Shown here: positions 52,047 through 61,071 of the stretch, piece after piece
How positions within the stretch are numbered: position 1 is the stretch's first letter
How the letters are laid out: every line of letters starts with the position of its first letter
Source: an uncultured Mediterraneibacter sp.
GTDB taxonomy: Bacteria > Bacillota > Clostridia > Lachnospirales > Lachnospiraceae
Direction: 5' to 3'
NCBI GenBank assembly: GCA_944377745.1
Contig: CALWFV010000012.1
Span: forward strand, 1 to 64,000
Length of the DNA stretch: 64,000 bases
Translations under genes and position numbers: made by a program
Notes under the pieces: model-generated
What the model saw: only the letters and a program-made list of their open reading frames with translations
Told to the model about the DNA's origin: nothing
Databases searched by the model: none

Positions 52047-52946
52047 TTATAACACCCGGTCCATCGCAAGTCCGATCACCAGGGAGGTCGCGATCACATA
52101 GAGCAGATAAAGCCCGAACCGCTTTGCCCCCAGCACGATCTTCAGCGCTCCCAGGTTGGTGATCTTGGTGGCTGGACCGGTGATCATGAACGCCGCTGCC
52201 GATCCCATGCTCATCCCGGAAGCCAGCCACTGCTGCAGTAAAGGAACAGTGCCTCCGCCGCAGGCGTAGAGGGGGACTCCGATGGTGGCGGCAAGCAGCA
52301 CGCCGAACCCTTCCTGTTCCCCGAAGAGCCGGGCGAAGTCCTCAGCCGGCACATATCTCTGGAACAGGGCGGAGAGCAGCACCCCCGCCAGGAACCAGGG
52401 AGCGGTAGCCCGGATATTTCTTCCCAGGTTCTTTAAGAACCGCATCGCCGGGTTCGGGTCGGTATCCCGGCTTTTCCTTTCCGAGAAGCCGGTGAAGTTA
52501 AAATAACTTCTGTCCCTGTAGAAAAACCGCACGCAGAGCCCGGCTCCGATTCCCACCAGAAAGGCGGAGAGAAACCGCACCGTTACTGCCTCCGGACCCA
52601 GGATCCCGCTTGTGATCAGAAGCTGGGGATTCAGAAGGATCGAACTCATCATGAACGCCGCCAGCATATCGTCTTTCATCCCTTTCTGGGAAAAGGACGC
52701 CGCAATGGGAATGGTCCCGTACATGCACAGGGGCGATGCGATCCCCAGAAGACTTGCCGGGATCAGTCCCAGAACCCCAAGCTTTTTCCTGCCCAGCGTC
52801 TGAAAGGCTCCATGGATCTTCCCCTTTCCAAACACAGAGATGGCGGAACCGATCACCATGCCCAGCGCCCAGTAGAAAAATACCTGTTCCAACTGGATGC
52901 TGAAATAATACCAGATGTAAATGAACTCTCTTCTCAGAATCTCCAT
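52047..52946 (-). CDS. Permease of the ArsP_1/UPF0718 family
   Basis: The 299-residue membrane protein has about eight to nine segments. The family marks are ASLLGIASPLCMYGTIPIAA with the conserved Cys, MMSSILLNPQLL, VPLYACGGGTVPLLQQWLAS with a second Cys, and a late AFMITGPATKITNLGAL. Relatives export organoarsenicals or metal species; the substrate here is unknown. It is part of a unit with flavodoxin, DUF4405 and DUF362 proteins, suggesting a redox- or metal-linked job. Confidence 0.85.
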   Translation of the reverse strand: MEILRREFIYIWYYFSIQLEQVFFYWALGMVIGSAISVFGKGKIHGAFQTLGRKKLGVLGLIPASLLGIASPLCMYGTIPIAASFSQKGMKDDMLAAFMMSSILLNPQLLITSGILGPEAVTVRFLSAFLVGIGAGLCVRFFYRDRSYFNFTGFSERKSRDTDPNPAMRFLKNLGRNIRATAPWFLAGVLLSALFQRYVPAEDFARLFGEQEGFGVLLAATIGVPLYACGGGTVPLLQQWLASGMSMGSAAAFMITGPATKITNLGALKIVLGAKRFGLYLLYVIATSLVIGLAMDRVL

Positions 52947-53005
52947 ACTGCCGTATCCTTTCTATCTGCCTGCCGGAAGTTCAGCTTTCCTTCCGTCAGG
53001 TATCC

Positions 53006-54073
53006 TTATCCGTCAATGCTGACCAGCTCATAGGTCCTGCTTCCCAGTCCGATCTCCTCCGCATGTTCCAGGGTATGCAGACCGTTTCTGGACTCGATCC
53101 GCTCCACCAGGGAACCGCCGTCCTCCGCGCTGTAGACCAGATCGATGCAGGTCTGATCCAGTGCCACCGGATCGTAGGAAGCCAGGATCCCGATATCATG
53201 CATATCCGGCTCCGCCGGGTTGCTGTTACAGTCGCAGTCCACAGAAAGCCGGTTCATCACATTGATGTACAGGATATTCCCGTCCAGATAATCCACTACA
53301 GACTTTCCGGCTTCCGCCATGGACTCCAGGAACGCGTCCTGCTCCCCGCTCCACATACTGCCGCCTGTGCCGCCGCTGTGGATATTTGCTTTTCCTTCGG
53401 AAGATGCAATGCCGATGGAAATATTCTTGATGGCGCCGCCGTAGCCCGCCATAGCATGACCTTTGAAGTGGGAAAGCACCACATAATAATCATAGTTTTC
53501 AAAATGGCTGCCCACATAATTCTCTTCCAGGTTCGTTCCCCCTGTCACAGGCAGGGTCATGGAACCGTCCTCGTCCATGATATCCACATCCGCGATCTCT
53601 GTATAGCCGTGGTCCTCTGCCACCTGGTAATGCATGGCTGTACTGGAGCGGGAACCGCCGTATGCCGTATTGCACTCCACAATGGTAGGATCCTCGAAGG
53701 ACTGTACCAGATCTCCGATCAGATCAGTCCGCAGATAGTTGCTCCCCGGTTCTCCTGTGGAGAGCTTCACAGCGATCCTGCCCTCGGGGACCGCCTGAAG
53801 GGCGTCATAGACGGCGATCAGTCCGTCGGAACTGATATCTGTTGTCATATAGACAGCAGGCGCTCCTGCGGCGCTGTCGCTGTCTGTCTCCGCACTCCCC
53901 GCAGACGCATCCGCCGACTCCGTCTGTGCCTCTTCCTCTTCTGTTTCGTTTTCCGTCTGCTCAGAAGCCGCAGCAGAGGTTTCCTCTGCCGGTTCCTCTG
54001 TCCTGCCGCATCCGGAAAATAAAGACGCCGCTGTTACAGCAGCGATCAGGGTAATCACAACTTTTTTTCTCAT
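53006..54073 (-). CDS. DUF362 domain lipoprotein
   Basis: The 355-residue protein starts with a lipoprotein signal (ITLIAAVTAASLFSGC) and a long acidic Glu/Ser/Thr/Ala linker (about 25-70). The DUF362 domain follows, with RIAVKLSTGEPGSNYLRTDL, YVVLSHFKGHAMAGYGGAIK and a Cys pair in SVDCDCNSNPAEPD. DUF362 proteins are often joined to Fe-S domains and act in redox settings; the reaction is unknown. The Cys-rich Fe-S tail common in the family is missing here. AAAAGGAGGAG precedes the start. Confidence 0.88.
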   Translation of the reverse strand: MRKKVVITLIAAVTAASLFSGCGRTEEPAEETSAAASEQTENETEEEEAQTESADASAGSAETDSDSAAGAPAVYMTTDISSDGLIAVYDALQAVPEGRIAVKLSTGEPGSNYLRTDLIGDLVQSFEDPTIVECNTAYGGSRSSTAMHYQVAEDHGYTEIADVDIMDEDGSMTLPVTGGTNLEENYVGSHFENYDYYVVLSHFKGHAMAGYGGAIKNISIGIASSEGKANIHSGGTGGSMWSGEQDAFLESMAEAGKSVVDYLDGNILYINVMNRLSVDCDCNSNPAEPDMHDIGILASYDPVALDQTCIDLVYSAEDGGSLVERIESRNGLHTLEHAEEIGLGSRTYELVSIDG

Positions 54074-54107
54074 GGCTCCTCCTTTTTTGAAACGTTAATA
54101 TGAAATG

Positions 54108-54875
54108 TTACATTTTCAGCTTATCGGTTTTCTCATTTTCCGGCCTTACGGAAACTGTTCTCTCATTCACCGAGGGGATTTTTCTGCCCGCTCTAAGGAG
54201 TATCACGGACAGATAGTGTGCGATCCAGATAAACAGCCCCATCATGGCCAGATAATCTATATAAAAAGATATCGGGGACTCACTGTAATCCAGGAACACG
54301 AACTGTGTCCTCAGGAACATGTAAGTCGCCAGATCTCTTGTCACAAATGCATACAGACCGTAGCCTGCAGCTAAAACGACGGCGATCCGGAGAACGGTAC
54401 GCCGGATCCCGGAGCTCCTGTCCATCCCGAAGATCTGCCGGAACCGTGCCAGCATCATCCCCCAGTGAAGCCCCAGATGGAAAGCCATCAGCACGAATCC
54501 CCAGTAGCATGCAGCCATGTGGACCAGCCTTGCTGTCCCCATCCCGCCGCTGATGGGCAGAAAGGCAAACACATGCCTGGACATCATAATGCCGCTTGCC
54601 ATCAGGCAGATCATTACCGCCAGAAGCACCAGATCCGCCGCGCTTGTAAGGATCCGGATCCCGGTATATTTTCCCCGGAACAGATTCCGATACCAGGCGG
54701 CATTCAGCACATGGTGGGCGAGAAAGAGCACAAGCATGATTGCGCCCGCCCACTCATGAGCCGTTTCTCCCCAAAGCTGATATCCCATCAAAAAGAGGAG
54801 CGCCAGCGTCATCAGAAGATCCACTGCCAGTTTGATCCTTGCCTTTGGTTTCATCTTTTTCTTTGCTTTCTCCAT
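54108..54875 (-). CDS. DUF4405/cytochrome b561-like membrane protein
   Basis: The 255-residue protein has about six membrane segments with His residues in the right places for haem: HEWAGAIMLVLFLAHHVLNA, MMSRHVFAF, RLVHMAACYWGFVLMAFHLG and LHWG. DUF4405 members are thought to carry b-type haem. Together with the cell-surface DUF362 protein and the cytoplasmic flavodoxin it could move electrons across the membrane. That role is inferred from fold and context. It lies 3 nt after the flavodoxin gene. Confidence 0.82.
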   Translation of the reverse strand: MEKAKKKMKPKARIKLAVDLLMTLALLFLMGYQLWGETAHEWAGAIMLVLFLAHHVLNAAWYRNLFRGKYTGIRILTSAADLVLLAVMICLMASGIMMSRHVFAFLPISGGMGTARLVHMAACYWGFVLMAFHLGLHWGMMLARFRQIFGMDRSSGIRRTVLRIAVVLAAGYGLYAFVTRDLATYMFLRTQFVFLDYSESPISFYIDYLAMMGLFIWIAHYLSVILLRAGRKIPSVNERTVSVRPENEKTDKLKM

Positions 54876-54878
54876 AAC

Positions 54879-55385
54879 TTACGCTTCCTTTCTCCCTTCA
54901 CGGAATTCGCAGCCGTTCTGCTCCAGCCATATCCTCACCGTCTCTTCCAGGTTCTCTCTCCGATTCTCCAGTACGTACAGGCTGCTTCCCACTTTTGCGT
55001 CCGGGCAGAGTTCCCGGACCGCCTGCTCCATCCCCTTGTCCTCTCCGCCGCAGTGGCTGAAGAAGGGAAGGAGGATCTTCCCGGTCAGGTCGTTCGCTCT
55101 CAGCCATGCCGCCAGCGGGGGCGCGATCGTTCCGCACCAGTTGGGCGTGCCGGCAAAGATGATATCATACCCGTCCGCCCGCTCTGTAAGAGGCAGAAGA
55201 GACGGGAAGATTTTGGTTCTGTTTTCCGCCCGCACCTGCTCCAGAAGCAGTTCAAAATCTGCCGGATAAGGCTGTCTCGGGTAGATCCGGCTGTATGTTC
55301 CATCTGTCAGTCTCCGTATCGTCTCCGCGATCCTGCGTGTATTCCCGGAATAGGAATAACAGACGATCAAACTATTTTTCCTCAT
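54879..55385 (-). CDS. Flavodoxin
   Basis: The 168-residue cytoplasmic flavodoxin has the FMN phosphate loop in IVCYSYSGNTRRIAETI near 7-23. DIIFAGTPNWCGTIAPPLAA and a PFFSHCGGEDKGME loop follow. It lacks the signal peptide and linker of the flavodoxin lipoproteins at 50466 and 57939. It is the first gene of a five-gene minus-strand unit that continues with DUF4405, DUF362, the permease and the small Fe-S protein. A LysR-type box lies about 60 nt upstream. Confidence 0.9.
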   Translation of the reverse strand: MRKNSLIVCYSYSGNTRRIAETIRRLTDGTYSRIYPRQPYPADFELLLEQVRAENRTKIFPSLLPLTERADGYDIIFAGTPNWCGTIAPPLAAWLRANDLTGKILLPFFSHCGGEDKGMEQAVRELCPDAKVGSSLYVLENRRENLEETVRIWLEQNGCEFREGRKEA

Positions 55386-55445
55386 ATATCAATCATCCTT
55401 TGCTTCTTCTTTGCGTCCATTATCCTATGATTCCGGCGTACTGTC

Positions 55446-55464
55446 TAATACCTGTCTTTTATTA
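55446..55464. promoter_or_regulatory. LysR-type T-N11-A box, flavodoxin operon
   Basis: TAATA-CCTGTCTTT-TATTA is a perfect 5-bp dyad with a 9-nt centre, fitting T-N11-A. It is the best of three similar boxes near flavin or flavodoxin genes. The LysR gene is convergent and begins 1.1 kb away. Confidence 0.6.
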
Positions 55465-55575
55465 CAAATCATTCCTTCTATGTATGATAAAATCCGTTTT
55501 CGTTTTATCCGATGTACGCTGCCGGGTAAATATCTGTTCCTGCAGGCATGGCAGCCGTCTGCGGGCTTATCGTGC

Positions 55576-55629
55576 AAAAAAATGGTTATGACACCATCAG
55601 CAGACTGGACTGACGTCATAACCATTTTT
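55576..55629 (-). terminator. Terminator of the LysR gene
   Basis: A perfect 15-bp stem (55578-55592 with 55615-55629) carries a 22-nt loop. On the minus strand the U-run TTTTTTT follows. It starts 9 nt after the LysR stop. Confidence 0.8.
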
Positions 55630-55637
55630 CATCTTTT

Positions 55638-56510
55638 TTACTGCTCCTGTATCGTCTGTATAAACAAAGAAACGGCCTGAGAAAACAGGTGGTTCTTTTT
55701 CCACAGGAGAACGCTCCGGGTCACATGCTCCGGAAGGATCTTCCGGAAGCACAGCTCCGGATCCGCATGGATGGACAGCGCCCCGTCCAGACAGACTGCG
55801 CATCCCATCCCTGCTGCCACCAGCAGGGCGGCATTGGAAAGGATATTGTAATAAGCCGGTATATCCAGGTGGCGTTCTTCACAATGCATCCAGTGCAGGA
55901 TCTTCTCTTTCGCGTTTTCCCTTCCCGGCATGATCAGAGGGTATTTTTTTATGTCATCTAAGGTCACGGATTCTTTTTTTGCCAGTTCGTGATCCCGGCG
56001 GAGAAGGACGCCCCACGTTTCTTTCTGGGGAAGTCTGACATATTCAAACTTTGCTGTATCGATCGGCTCGATCACAAGTCCCAGATCCAGCAGACCGCGC
56101 TCGATCATCTCTTTGATATTGTCCGCCATCCCATTGTAGAGGTCAAACTGAACATCCGGATATCTCTCCCGGAATTCTTTCATCCGGTCTGCCAGGACCC
56201 GGCCGCCCACCGCTTCCGCGGCTCCGATCCGGATCGTCCCGCAGATCACATCCTTCCGATCTCTGAACGTGTGCTCCAGCTTATCCGACAGTTCTACGAT
56301 CGTCTCTGCCTGCTGCTTGAACAGATATCCTTCGTCAGTCAATGTAACGGAACGCTTTCCCCTGACCAGAAGGGGCGTTCCCATCTCATCCTCCAGCTCC
56401 ATCAGTTGACGGCTGAGGGTAGGCTGGGTGACGTGCAGGATATCCGCAGCTCTCGTAATATTGCCTTCATCCGCTACCGTAAGAAAGTATTTCAGTACAC
56501 GCAGTTCCAT
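55638..56510 (-). CDS. LysR-family transcriptional regulator
   Basis: The 290-residue protein has the N-terminal winged helix (VADEGNITRAADILHVTQPT and LSRQLMELEDEMGTPLLVRG). A type 2 periplasmic-binding-like effector domain follows (about 90-290; IRIGAAEAVGGRVLADRMKE near 95-115). LysR proteins bind T-N11-A sites, and three such boxes occur in front of redox genes in this block, making them candidate targets. The effector is unknown; a redox-active or aldehyde compound would suit the neighbours. Confidence 0.92.
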   Translation of the reverse strand: MELRVLKYFLTVADEGNITRAADILHVTQPTLSRQLMELEDEMGTPLLVRGKRSVTLTDEGYLFKQQAETIVELSDKLEHTFRDRKDVICGTIRIGAAEAVGGRVLADRMKEFRERYPDVQFDLYNGMADNIKEMIERGLLDLGLVIEPIDTAKFEYVRLPQKETWGVLLRRDHELAKKESVTLDDIKKYPLIMPGRENAKEKILHWMHCEERHLDIPAYYNILSNAALLVAAGMGCAVCLDGALSIHADPELCFRKILPEHVTRSVLLWKKNHLFSQAVSLFIQTIQEQ

Positions 56511-56718
56511 GCTGTTTCCTCCTTCCGATCATCATGATTATCTGTCTTCCAAACTGCGAAACAGGTTCCGGGGATTGATACGGTTCAGAGAACACTATCA
56601 ATCGTCTGAATTATATCATTTGAACATGATAATGGCAATTTACAATATTTTTTACGATTCTGTATATAGACTTTTTCCGCGTTTTGTCTCTTTTGATTTG
56701 ATCTGCTGTTACCGCAAA

Positions 56719-56763
56719 AGAGACTGAGTAAGACGGCGTCATTGCCATTCCTTCTCAGTCTCT
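56719..56763 (-). terminator. Probable terminator behind the TetR gene
   Basis: AGAGACTGAG (56719-56728) pairs with CTCAGTCTCT (56754-56763) with a 25-nt loop. On the minus strand TTTTGCGG follows. The rest of the 56511-56805 gap shows AT-rich dyads (TTGATA-N15-TATCAA near 56577) that may belong to the LysR promoter. Confidence 0.5.
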
Positions 56764-56805
56764 GCCGATTATTCGTATTTATGATGCCTGGGCAAAAGCC
56801 CCCAA

Positions 56806-57405
56806 CTATGATACCTGCGGATTTCCGTAGGGGTGTTCACCTTTATCTTCTGTATCTTTCAGAAATTTTCCCAGCCCGATCCTCCTCAGATTTGTGATCC
56901 GCTTCGCCATGATCTCCGGGGAGACCGGCATGTCTTCTTTGATCCATTCGATGGTCATGCCGGCGGATGCGATGGAATGGTACTTTGTAAAGAAGCGGAG
57001 TTCTTCCATCACCGGCTTTTCCCCGGCATTTTTCTCATACCATTTTTCATGATACTGCAGATCCCACTCAAAGGGATGTTCCAGCATATAGCTCTTCAGA
57101 CAGTTCTGTCCGCACAGCATGACAGCAGGTTTCAGGAAGAAATGATACTTCTCCGCCCGCAGGAAATAATCTCTCAGGTTTTCATAGTATCCCCTGTTTT
57201 CATCTACTTCATGAAAATTTGTCATCACACGGTCATAATAGATCCAGTGGATCAGATCGTCTTTATCTTTGAAATGATTATAAAATCCCTGTCTGCTGAC
57301 TCCTGTTTTCTCCCGGATATCTTTGATCGTAATGGCTTTCAGTTCTTTTGTCCTGCACAGATCCAGCAAAGCGTCCGCCACGATTTCTTTGATGTTGATC
57401 GCCAT
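56806..57405 (-). CDS. TetR/AcrR-family regulator (DhaS-like)
   Basis: The 199-residue protein has the TetR helix-turn-helix (AITIKDIREKTGVSRQGFYN followed by HFKDKDDLIHWIYYDR). The C-terminal region resembles the TetR_C_8/DhaS type. It lies 1 nt after the FMN reductase gene, so it is co-transcribed with it and may control that unit. The ligand is unknown. Confidence 0.9.
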   Translation of the reverse strand: MAINIKEIVADALLDLCRTKELKAITIKDIREKTGVSRQGFYNHFKDKDDLIHWIYYDRVMTNFHEVDENRGYYENLRDYFLRAEKYHFFLKPAVMLCGQNCLKSYMLEHPFEWDLQYHEKWYEKNAGEKPVMEELRFFTKYHSIASAGMTIEWIKEDMPVSPEIMAKRITNLRRIGLGKFLKDTEDKGEHPYGNPQVS

Positions 57406-57406
57406 C

Positions 57407-57937
57407 TTATTTCCCGATCCCTTTCCCTGCCAGATAAGCTTCTTCCATCGCCTTTGTCCCGATCACTTCGCCCTTCTGCCAGACGCGCTCGCCCCAGATG
57501 ATCTGCCGCACCCGGTCTCCCAGATTCTCCAGGATCTGTGCCAGATCCTCCGCGTTTCTCTTCAGACCGCCCCTGCCGTCATGTCCTGTCACGATCACGT
57601 AGGCGTCCTTGCCTCCCAGCCCCTGCCATTTCGGGAGAAGCCGGTCGATCATCACTTTCATCTGACCGCTCATGGTCAGGAAATAAGTGGGCGAGGCGAG
57701 AAGGAGCACATCGGCAGCTTCCGCCTTGTCAAGGATTTCTGCCATATCGTCTTTCTGAACGCAGGTCCCGGTTCTGAAACAGGCGTAACACGCCCTGCAC
57801 GGCGCGATCTCTTTCTCCCTGAGAGAAATCTTCTCCACCTGATGTCCTGCTTCCTGTGCGCCCCGGATAAACTCGTCGCAAAGAAGATCCGAATTTCCTT
57901 TCGCCCGAGGGCTTCCGTTGATTGCCAGTACTTTCAT
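57407..57937 (-). CDS. NAD(P)H-dependent FMN reductase, Cys-rich type
   Basis: The 176-residue flavodoxin-fold protein has LAINGSPRAKGNSDLLCDEF, the cysteine cluster PCRACYACFRTGTCVQKDD near 45-63 and ASPTYFLTMSGQMKVMIDRL. It resembles the 46897 protein. The ATG at 57937 leaves 9 nt to AGGAG, whereas an earlier ATG touches it. It lies 1 nt after the flavodoxin-cyclophilin gene and 1 nt before the TetR gene. Confidence 0.85.
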   Translation of the reverse strand: MKVLAINGSPRAKGNSDLLCDEFIRGAQEAGHQVEKISLREKEIAPCRACYACFRTGTCVQKDDMAEILDKAEAADVLLLASPTYFLTMSGQMKVMIDRLLPKWQGLGGKDAYVIVTGHDGRGGLKRNAEDLAQILENLGDRVRQIIWGERVWQKGEVIGTKAMEEAYLAGKGIGK

Positions 57938-57938
57938 T

Positions 57939-59033
57939 TCACTCATCTCCTATATCTGCAAGATCAATTATGATCGTTCCTGTCATTTCCCCGATCTGTT
58001 CTGCACCCGACACTGCCTGCCCCAGCTCAAACAGGGAGGGATTTTCATTATAATCGTCATAATACATGACCACATCTCCCCACGGGGCGTAGTATGCCAG
58101 CGTGCCGGCGCCGCCTTCCGCAGCAGGAGTATCACTAGTATCCAGTTCCTGCGGCGGGTAGAAGATCTTTTCATTCGTGCTGAAATCTTCCACTTCCACC
58201 GTGATCGGAAGCTGTTCGCCGAGCGAAGCGGCTGCGGGGCTGTCATTAAGCTCATAGATCACTGTATTATCGCCGAACTGAACCGAGATCCGCTGCGCTG
58301 CCGACTGCTCCGCACTTTCTTCCGCTGCTTCCTGACCGGCTCCCGCGATCTCTCCTGCCCAGCTCTGAATCTCCTCCTGGGAAGAAGCTGAGTCCTCCTC
58401 ATAGCAGTCGAAAATATTATCCGAGATCACAGCGTCCGGCGCCGCCTCCGTGATCTGTTCCACACTCTGTGCCAGCCCGCCGGTCCCGTGGGAACAGAAC
58501 AGATACACCTGCTTGCCCGACAAGTCGTTCTCCCCCAGGAATGTCAGAAGAGGCATGGGGGCGCCGTACCACCAGTTAGGATAGCCCAGGAATACGGTGT
58601 CATATTCCTCCAGATTTTCCACCTGCTCTTCCAGCTCGGGTCTGGCGTTCTCTCCGCGCTCCTCATTGGCTCGGTCCAGACACTCGTCCCAGTCGCTGGG
58701 ATATGGGTCCGTCACGCGGATCGTAAAGAGATCGCCGCCGGTCTCCTCCTGCACCCAGCCTGCCAACTGCTGCACATTTCCCGGCGGGATCACGCTGGGG
58801 GAAGTTACTGCATCCACATCATCCTCCAGTACCGCATTGTCCGCCCATGAGAAATAAGCGACGAGGATCTTCCCGGGGGAACTGTTCCTCTCCGATTCTT
58901 CTGCCACTGTGTTCTCCGTAATATTCTCTGGCATGGTTTCTGCCGCCTCCTCTTCTGCGCCGCCGGAACTGCTGCATCCGACTGCTCCGAGGACCATACT
59001 GATACAGATTGCCGCTAAGATTTTTCTTCTCAT
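57939..59033 (-). CDS. Lipoprotein with flavodoxin and cyclophilin-like domains
   Basis: The 364-residue protein has a lipoprotein signal (MRRKILAAICISMVLGAVGC), an acidic linker and a flavodoxin domain. That domain has KILVAYFSWADNAVLEDDV near 55-73, VFLGYPNWWYGAPMPLLTFL and the CSHGTGGLAQSV loop. After a second Ala/Glu-rich linker (about 228-245) a cyclophilin-like beta-domain follows (VQFGDNTVIYELNDSPAA ... GTLAYYAPWGDVVMYYDDY). The FMN loop is extended compared with simple flavodoxins. It should work outside the membrane. AGGAGG precedes the start. Confidence 0.9.
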   Translation of the reverse strand: MRRKILAAICISMVLGAVGCSSSGGAEEEAAETMPENITENTVAEESERNSSPGKILVAYFSWADNAVLEDDVDAVTSPSVIPPGNVQQLAGWVQEETGGDLFTIRVTDPYPSDWDECLDRANEERGENARPELEEQVENLEEYDTVFLGYPNWWYGAPMPLLTFLGENDLSGKQVYLFCSHGTGGLAQSVEQITEAAPDAVISDNIFDCYEEDSASSQEEIQSWAGEIAGAGQEAAEESAEQSAAQRISVQFGDNTVIYELNDSPAAASLGEQLPITVEVEDFSTNEKIFYPPQELDTSDTPAAEGGAGTLAYYAPWGDVVMYYDDYNENPSLFELGQAVSGAEQIGEMTGTIIIDLADIGDE

Positions 59034-59125
59034 ATTGCCTCCTGTGATCGCACATACTCAAGTCAACAGTTTCCAAGCATTTTGCTCTTTCTGTATTTAC
59101 TGTACCAGTTTGCCCGGCGGGAGAC

Positions 59126-59144
59126 AAATGCCTATATTTTATTG
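59126..59144. promoter_or_regulatory. Candidate LysR-type box, flavodoxin-cyclophilin promoter region
   Basis: AAATGCCTATATTTTATTG matches 14 of 19 positions of the box at 55446-55464, in the same orientation and at a similar distance (about 93 nt) before the start at 59033. It is weaker because the dyad ends are changed. Confidence 0.4.
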
Positions 59145-59167
59145 TTTACTATTGATGGCAGACATGG

Positions 59168-59204
59168 AAAAAGGACGCATCCTCTTTTGCTTTTGGACAC
59201 GTCC
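59168..59204 (-). terminator. Terminator of the GH3/YesL/GH51/DUF6171 operon
   Basis: On the minus strand GGACGTGTCC (59195-59204) pairs with GGATGCGTCC (59173-59182), a 10-bp stem with two G-U pairs. TTTTT follows (59168-59172). The rest of the 59034-59290 gap appears non-coding. Confidence 0.75.
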
Positions 59205-59290
59205 CATGCTCAATTTCAATATTTTTAATCTTCTGCAATCTCTGAGAAAAGGAACAGCGTATAATCCGCCCCGGCAGCAGATCCTTCGCC

Positions 59291-59566
59291 CTACCACTCC
59301 GGAGGACTGCCGGGACAGTGCCGCAGGGCAATGGCGGCACGCATTTCCACAAAGCAGCCGCAGAGTCTGCACATCCCGTTCAGCAGATGATCACACTCTC
59401 TGCACTTTGACAGTCTCCGCTCATATTCTTCTTTCCCGGTTCTGTCATCTTCCGGAAGGTTGGCAATATAAACATACATGTTTTGAAAATAGTCTTTCTC
59501 AGACAGGTCTTTTAACAGGCATTTCCTGCAGACCCGGTATTTTTCCTTCTCCACGCCCTCGCACAT
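59291..59566 (-). CDS. DUF6171-like cysteine-rich protein
   Basis: The 91-residue protein has VCRKCLLKDLSEKDYFQNMY, EEYERRLSKCRECDHLLNG, MCRLCGCFVEMRAAI and an end HCPGSPPEW. The Cys pairs suggest zinc binding. I recall this as DUF6171, a widespread Lachnospiraceae family of unknown function. It starts 1 nt after the GH51 stop, so it is translated as the last gene of that operon, probably by chance of location. Confidence 0.75.
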   Translation of the reverse strand: MCEGVEKEKYRVCRKCLLKDLSEKDYFQNMYVYIANLPEDDRTGKEEYERRLSKCRECDHLLNGMCRLCGCFVEMRAAIALRHCPGSPPEW

Positions 59567-59567
59567 C

Positions 59568-61070
59568 CTATCTCATCTCAAGATGAAGTACACTGCAGGG
59601 CGGAATCGTGAACCGTATCCCTTTCCCTGTGATCTGCGCCCCGCTGTAAGGCTTCACCCCGACACGTTCCGGATCTTCAAAGGTATTTTTCGCATGCATT
59701 TCTTCTGTGATGATCTCCCCTGTCACCGACATGATCTTTCTGTCCACGACCGCGCTGTCTATCTCATAGCTCTCTTCAATGGAAAGATTGGTCATAGTGA
59801 GATGGATCGTCCCATCGGAATCCACAGACACCGATTCTGTCAGATTCGGCACCCGCCATTTTTCCTCCGCGCCGATCTGTTCCGTCTCAATGCTGCTGTA
59901 TGCAAGTTCCGCGTCCTGATGATATTTATACAGATCAAATACATGATATGTAGGGGTTTTTATCATCTTCTCTCCCTCGGTGAGGATGACGGCCTGCAGC
60001 ACATTGACGATCTGCGCCAGATTGGCCATCTTCACCCGGTCACAGTGCCTGTTGAAGATATTCAGCGTAATGCCTGCCACAAGAGCATCTCTCATTGTGT
60101 TCTGCTGATAGAGGAATCCTGGATTTGTCCCTGGCTCACAGGTGTACCAGGTGCCCCATTCGTCCACGATCATGCCGATCTTTTTCTCCGGATCGTACTG
60201 ATCCATGATCTCACCGTGCCTGCGGATCAGCTCATCTATATACACAGCCTTGTTCAGAGTCTTATACCACATCTTTTCGTCAAAATCCGTGGAACTTCCC
60301 TTTGTCTCGATCCCCTCCGGATACACATAATAGTGGAGGGAAAGTCCGTCCATAAAACCATGCTGTTCTTCCGGCGCTCTCCGGAAACAGGTGGCGAGGA
60401 CTTCTCTTGTCCAGTCATAGTCCTCGTGAGGCGCTCCGCAGCAGATCCTCTGAATATGTCTGGCACTGTCATAATCGCGGACAAAGGTCTGATATCTTCG
60501 ATATTCATTGGCGTAATAGTCCGGGTTCATGTTCCCTCCGCATCCCCAGTTCTCATTGCCGATCCCGAAGAAATCGACCTTCCAGGGATCCTTCCGTCCG
60601 TTTTTCTTTCTCAGTTCGGACATGGGTGATACCCCGTCAAACGTCATATACTCGATCCATTCGGACATCTCTCTGACGGTCCCGCTTCCCAGATTCCCGT
60701 TGATATATGTTTCACAGCCAAGCTGCCGGCACAGTTCAAAATATTCATGGGTTCCAAAGCTGTTGTCCTCGACAACGCCTCCCCAGTTTGTGTTGACCAT
60801 CTTTTTTCTGGTATCCGCCGGACCGATCCCGTCCATCCAGTGATACTCATCGGCAAAGCATCCTCCCGGCCACCGGAGCACCGGTACCCGGATCTGCCTG
60901 AGAGCTTCCACCACATCCGTTCTCATTCCGTTGACATTATCAATGGGAGAATCTTTTCCCACATAGATTCCCTCATAAATGCATCTTCCCAGATGTTCCG
61001 AAAAATGCCCGTAGATTTCTTTATTGATCCTGCCCAGTTTCCTGTTCGGATCGATCACCATTCTCGTCAT
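59568..61070 (-). CDS. Alpha-L-arabinofuranosidase, GH51
   Basis: The 500-residue cytoplasmic enzyme should remove arabinofuranose from arabinoxylan or arabinan oligosaccharides with retention. It has the family pattern [20 protein letters not shown] and [15 protein letters not shown]. The acid/base Glu is in [13 protein letters not shown] near 172, and the nucleophile Glu is in [10 protein letters not shown] near 302. The C-terminal beta-domain is complete. The start at 61070 is supported by GGAGG 8 nt upstream; an in-frame ATG at 61097 overlaps the previous gene. It follows YesL by 1 nt. Confidence 0.95.
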   Translation of the reverse strand: MTRMVIDPNRKLGRINKEIYGHFSEHLGRCIYEGIYVGKDSPIDNVNGMRTDVVEALRQIRVPVLRWPGGCFADEYHWMDGIGPADTRKKMVNTNWGGVVEDNSFGTHEYFELCRQLGCETYINGNLGSGTVREMSEWIEYMTFDGVSPMSELRKKNGRKDPWKVDFFGIGNENWGCGGNMNPDYYANEYRRYQTFVRDYDSARHIQRICCGAPHEDYDWTREVLATCFRRAPEEQHGFMDGLSLHYYVYPEGIETKGSSTDFDEKMWYKTLNKAVYIDELIRRHGEIMDQYDPEKKIGMIVDEWGTWYTCEPGTNPGFLYQQNTMRDALVAGITLNIFNRHCDRVKMANLAQIVNVLQAVILTEGEKMIKTPTYHVFDLYKYHQDAELAYSSIETEQIGAEEKWRVPNLTESVSVDSDGTIHLTMTNLSIEESYEIDSAVVDRKIMSVTGEIITEEMHAKNTFEDPERVGVKPYSGAQITGKGIRFTIPPCSVLHLEMR

Positions 61071-61071
61071 T

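Noticed and set aside
59583..60629. Long plus-strand ORF of 348 codons
   Set aside because: Antisense shadow of the GH51 gene.
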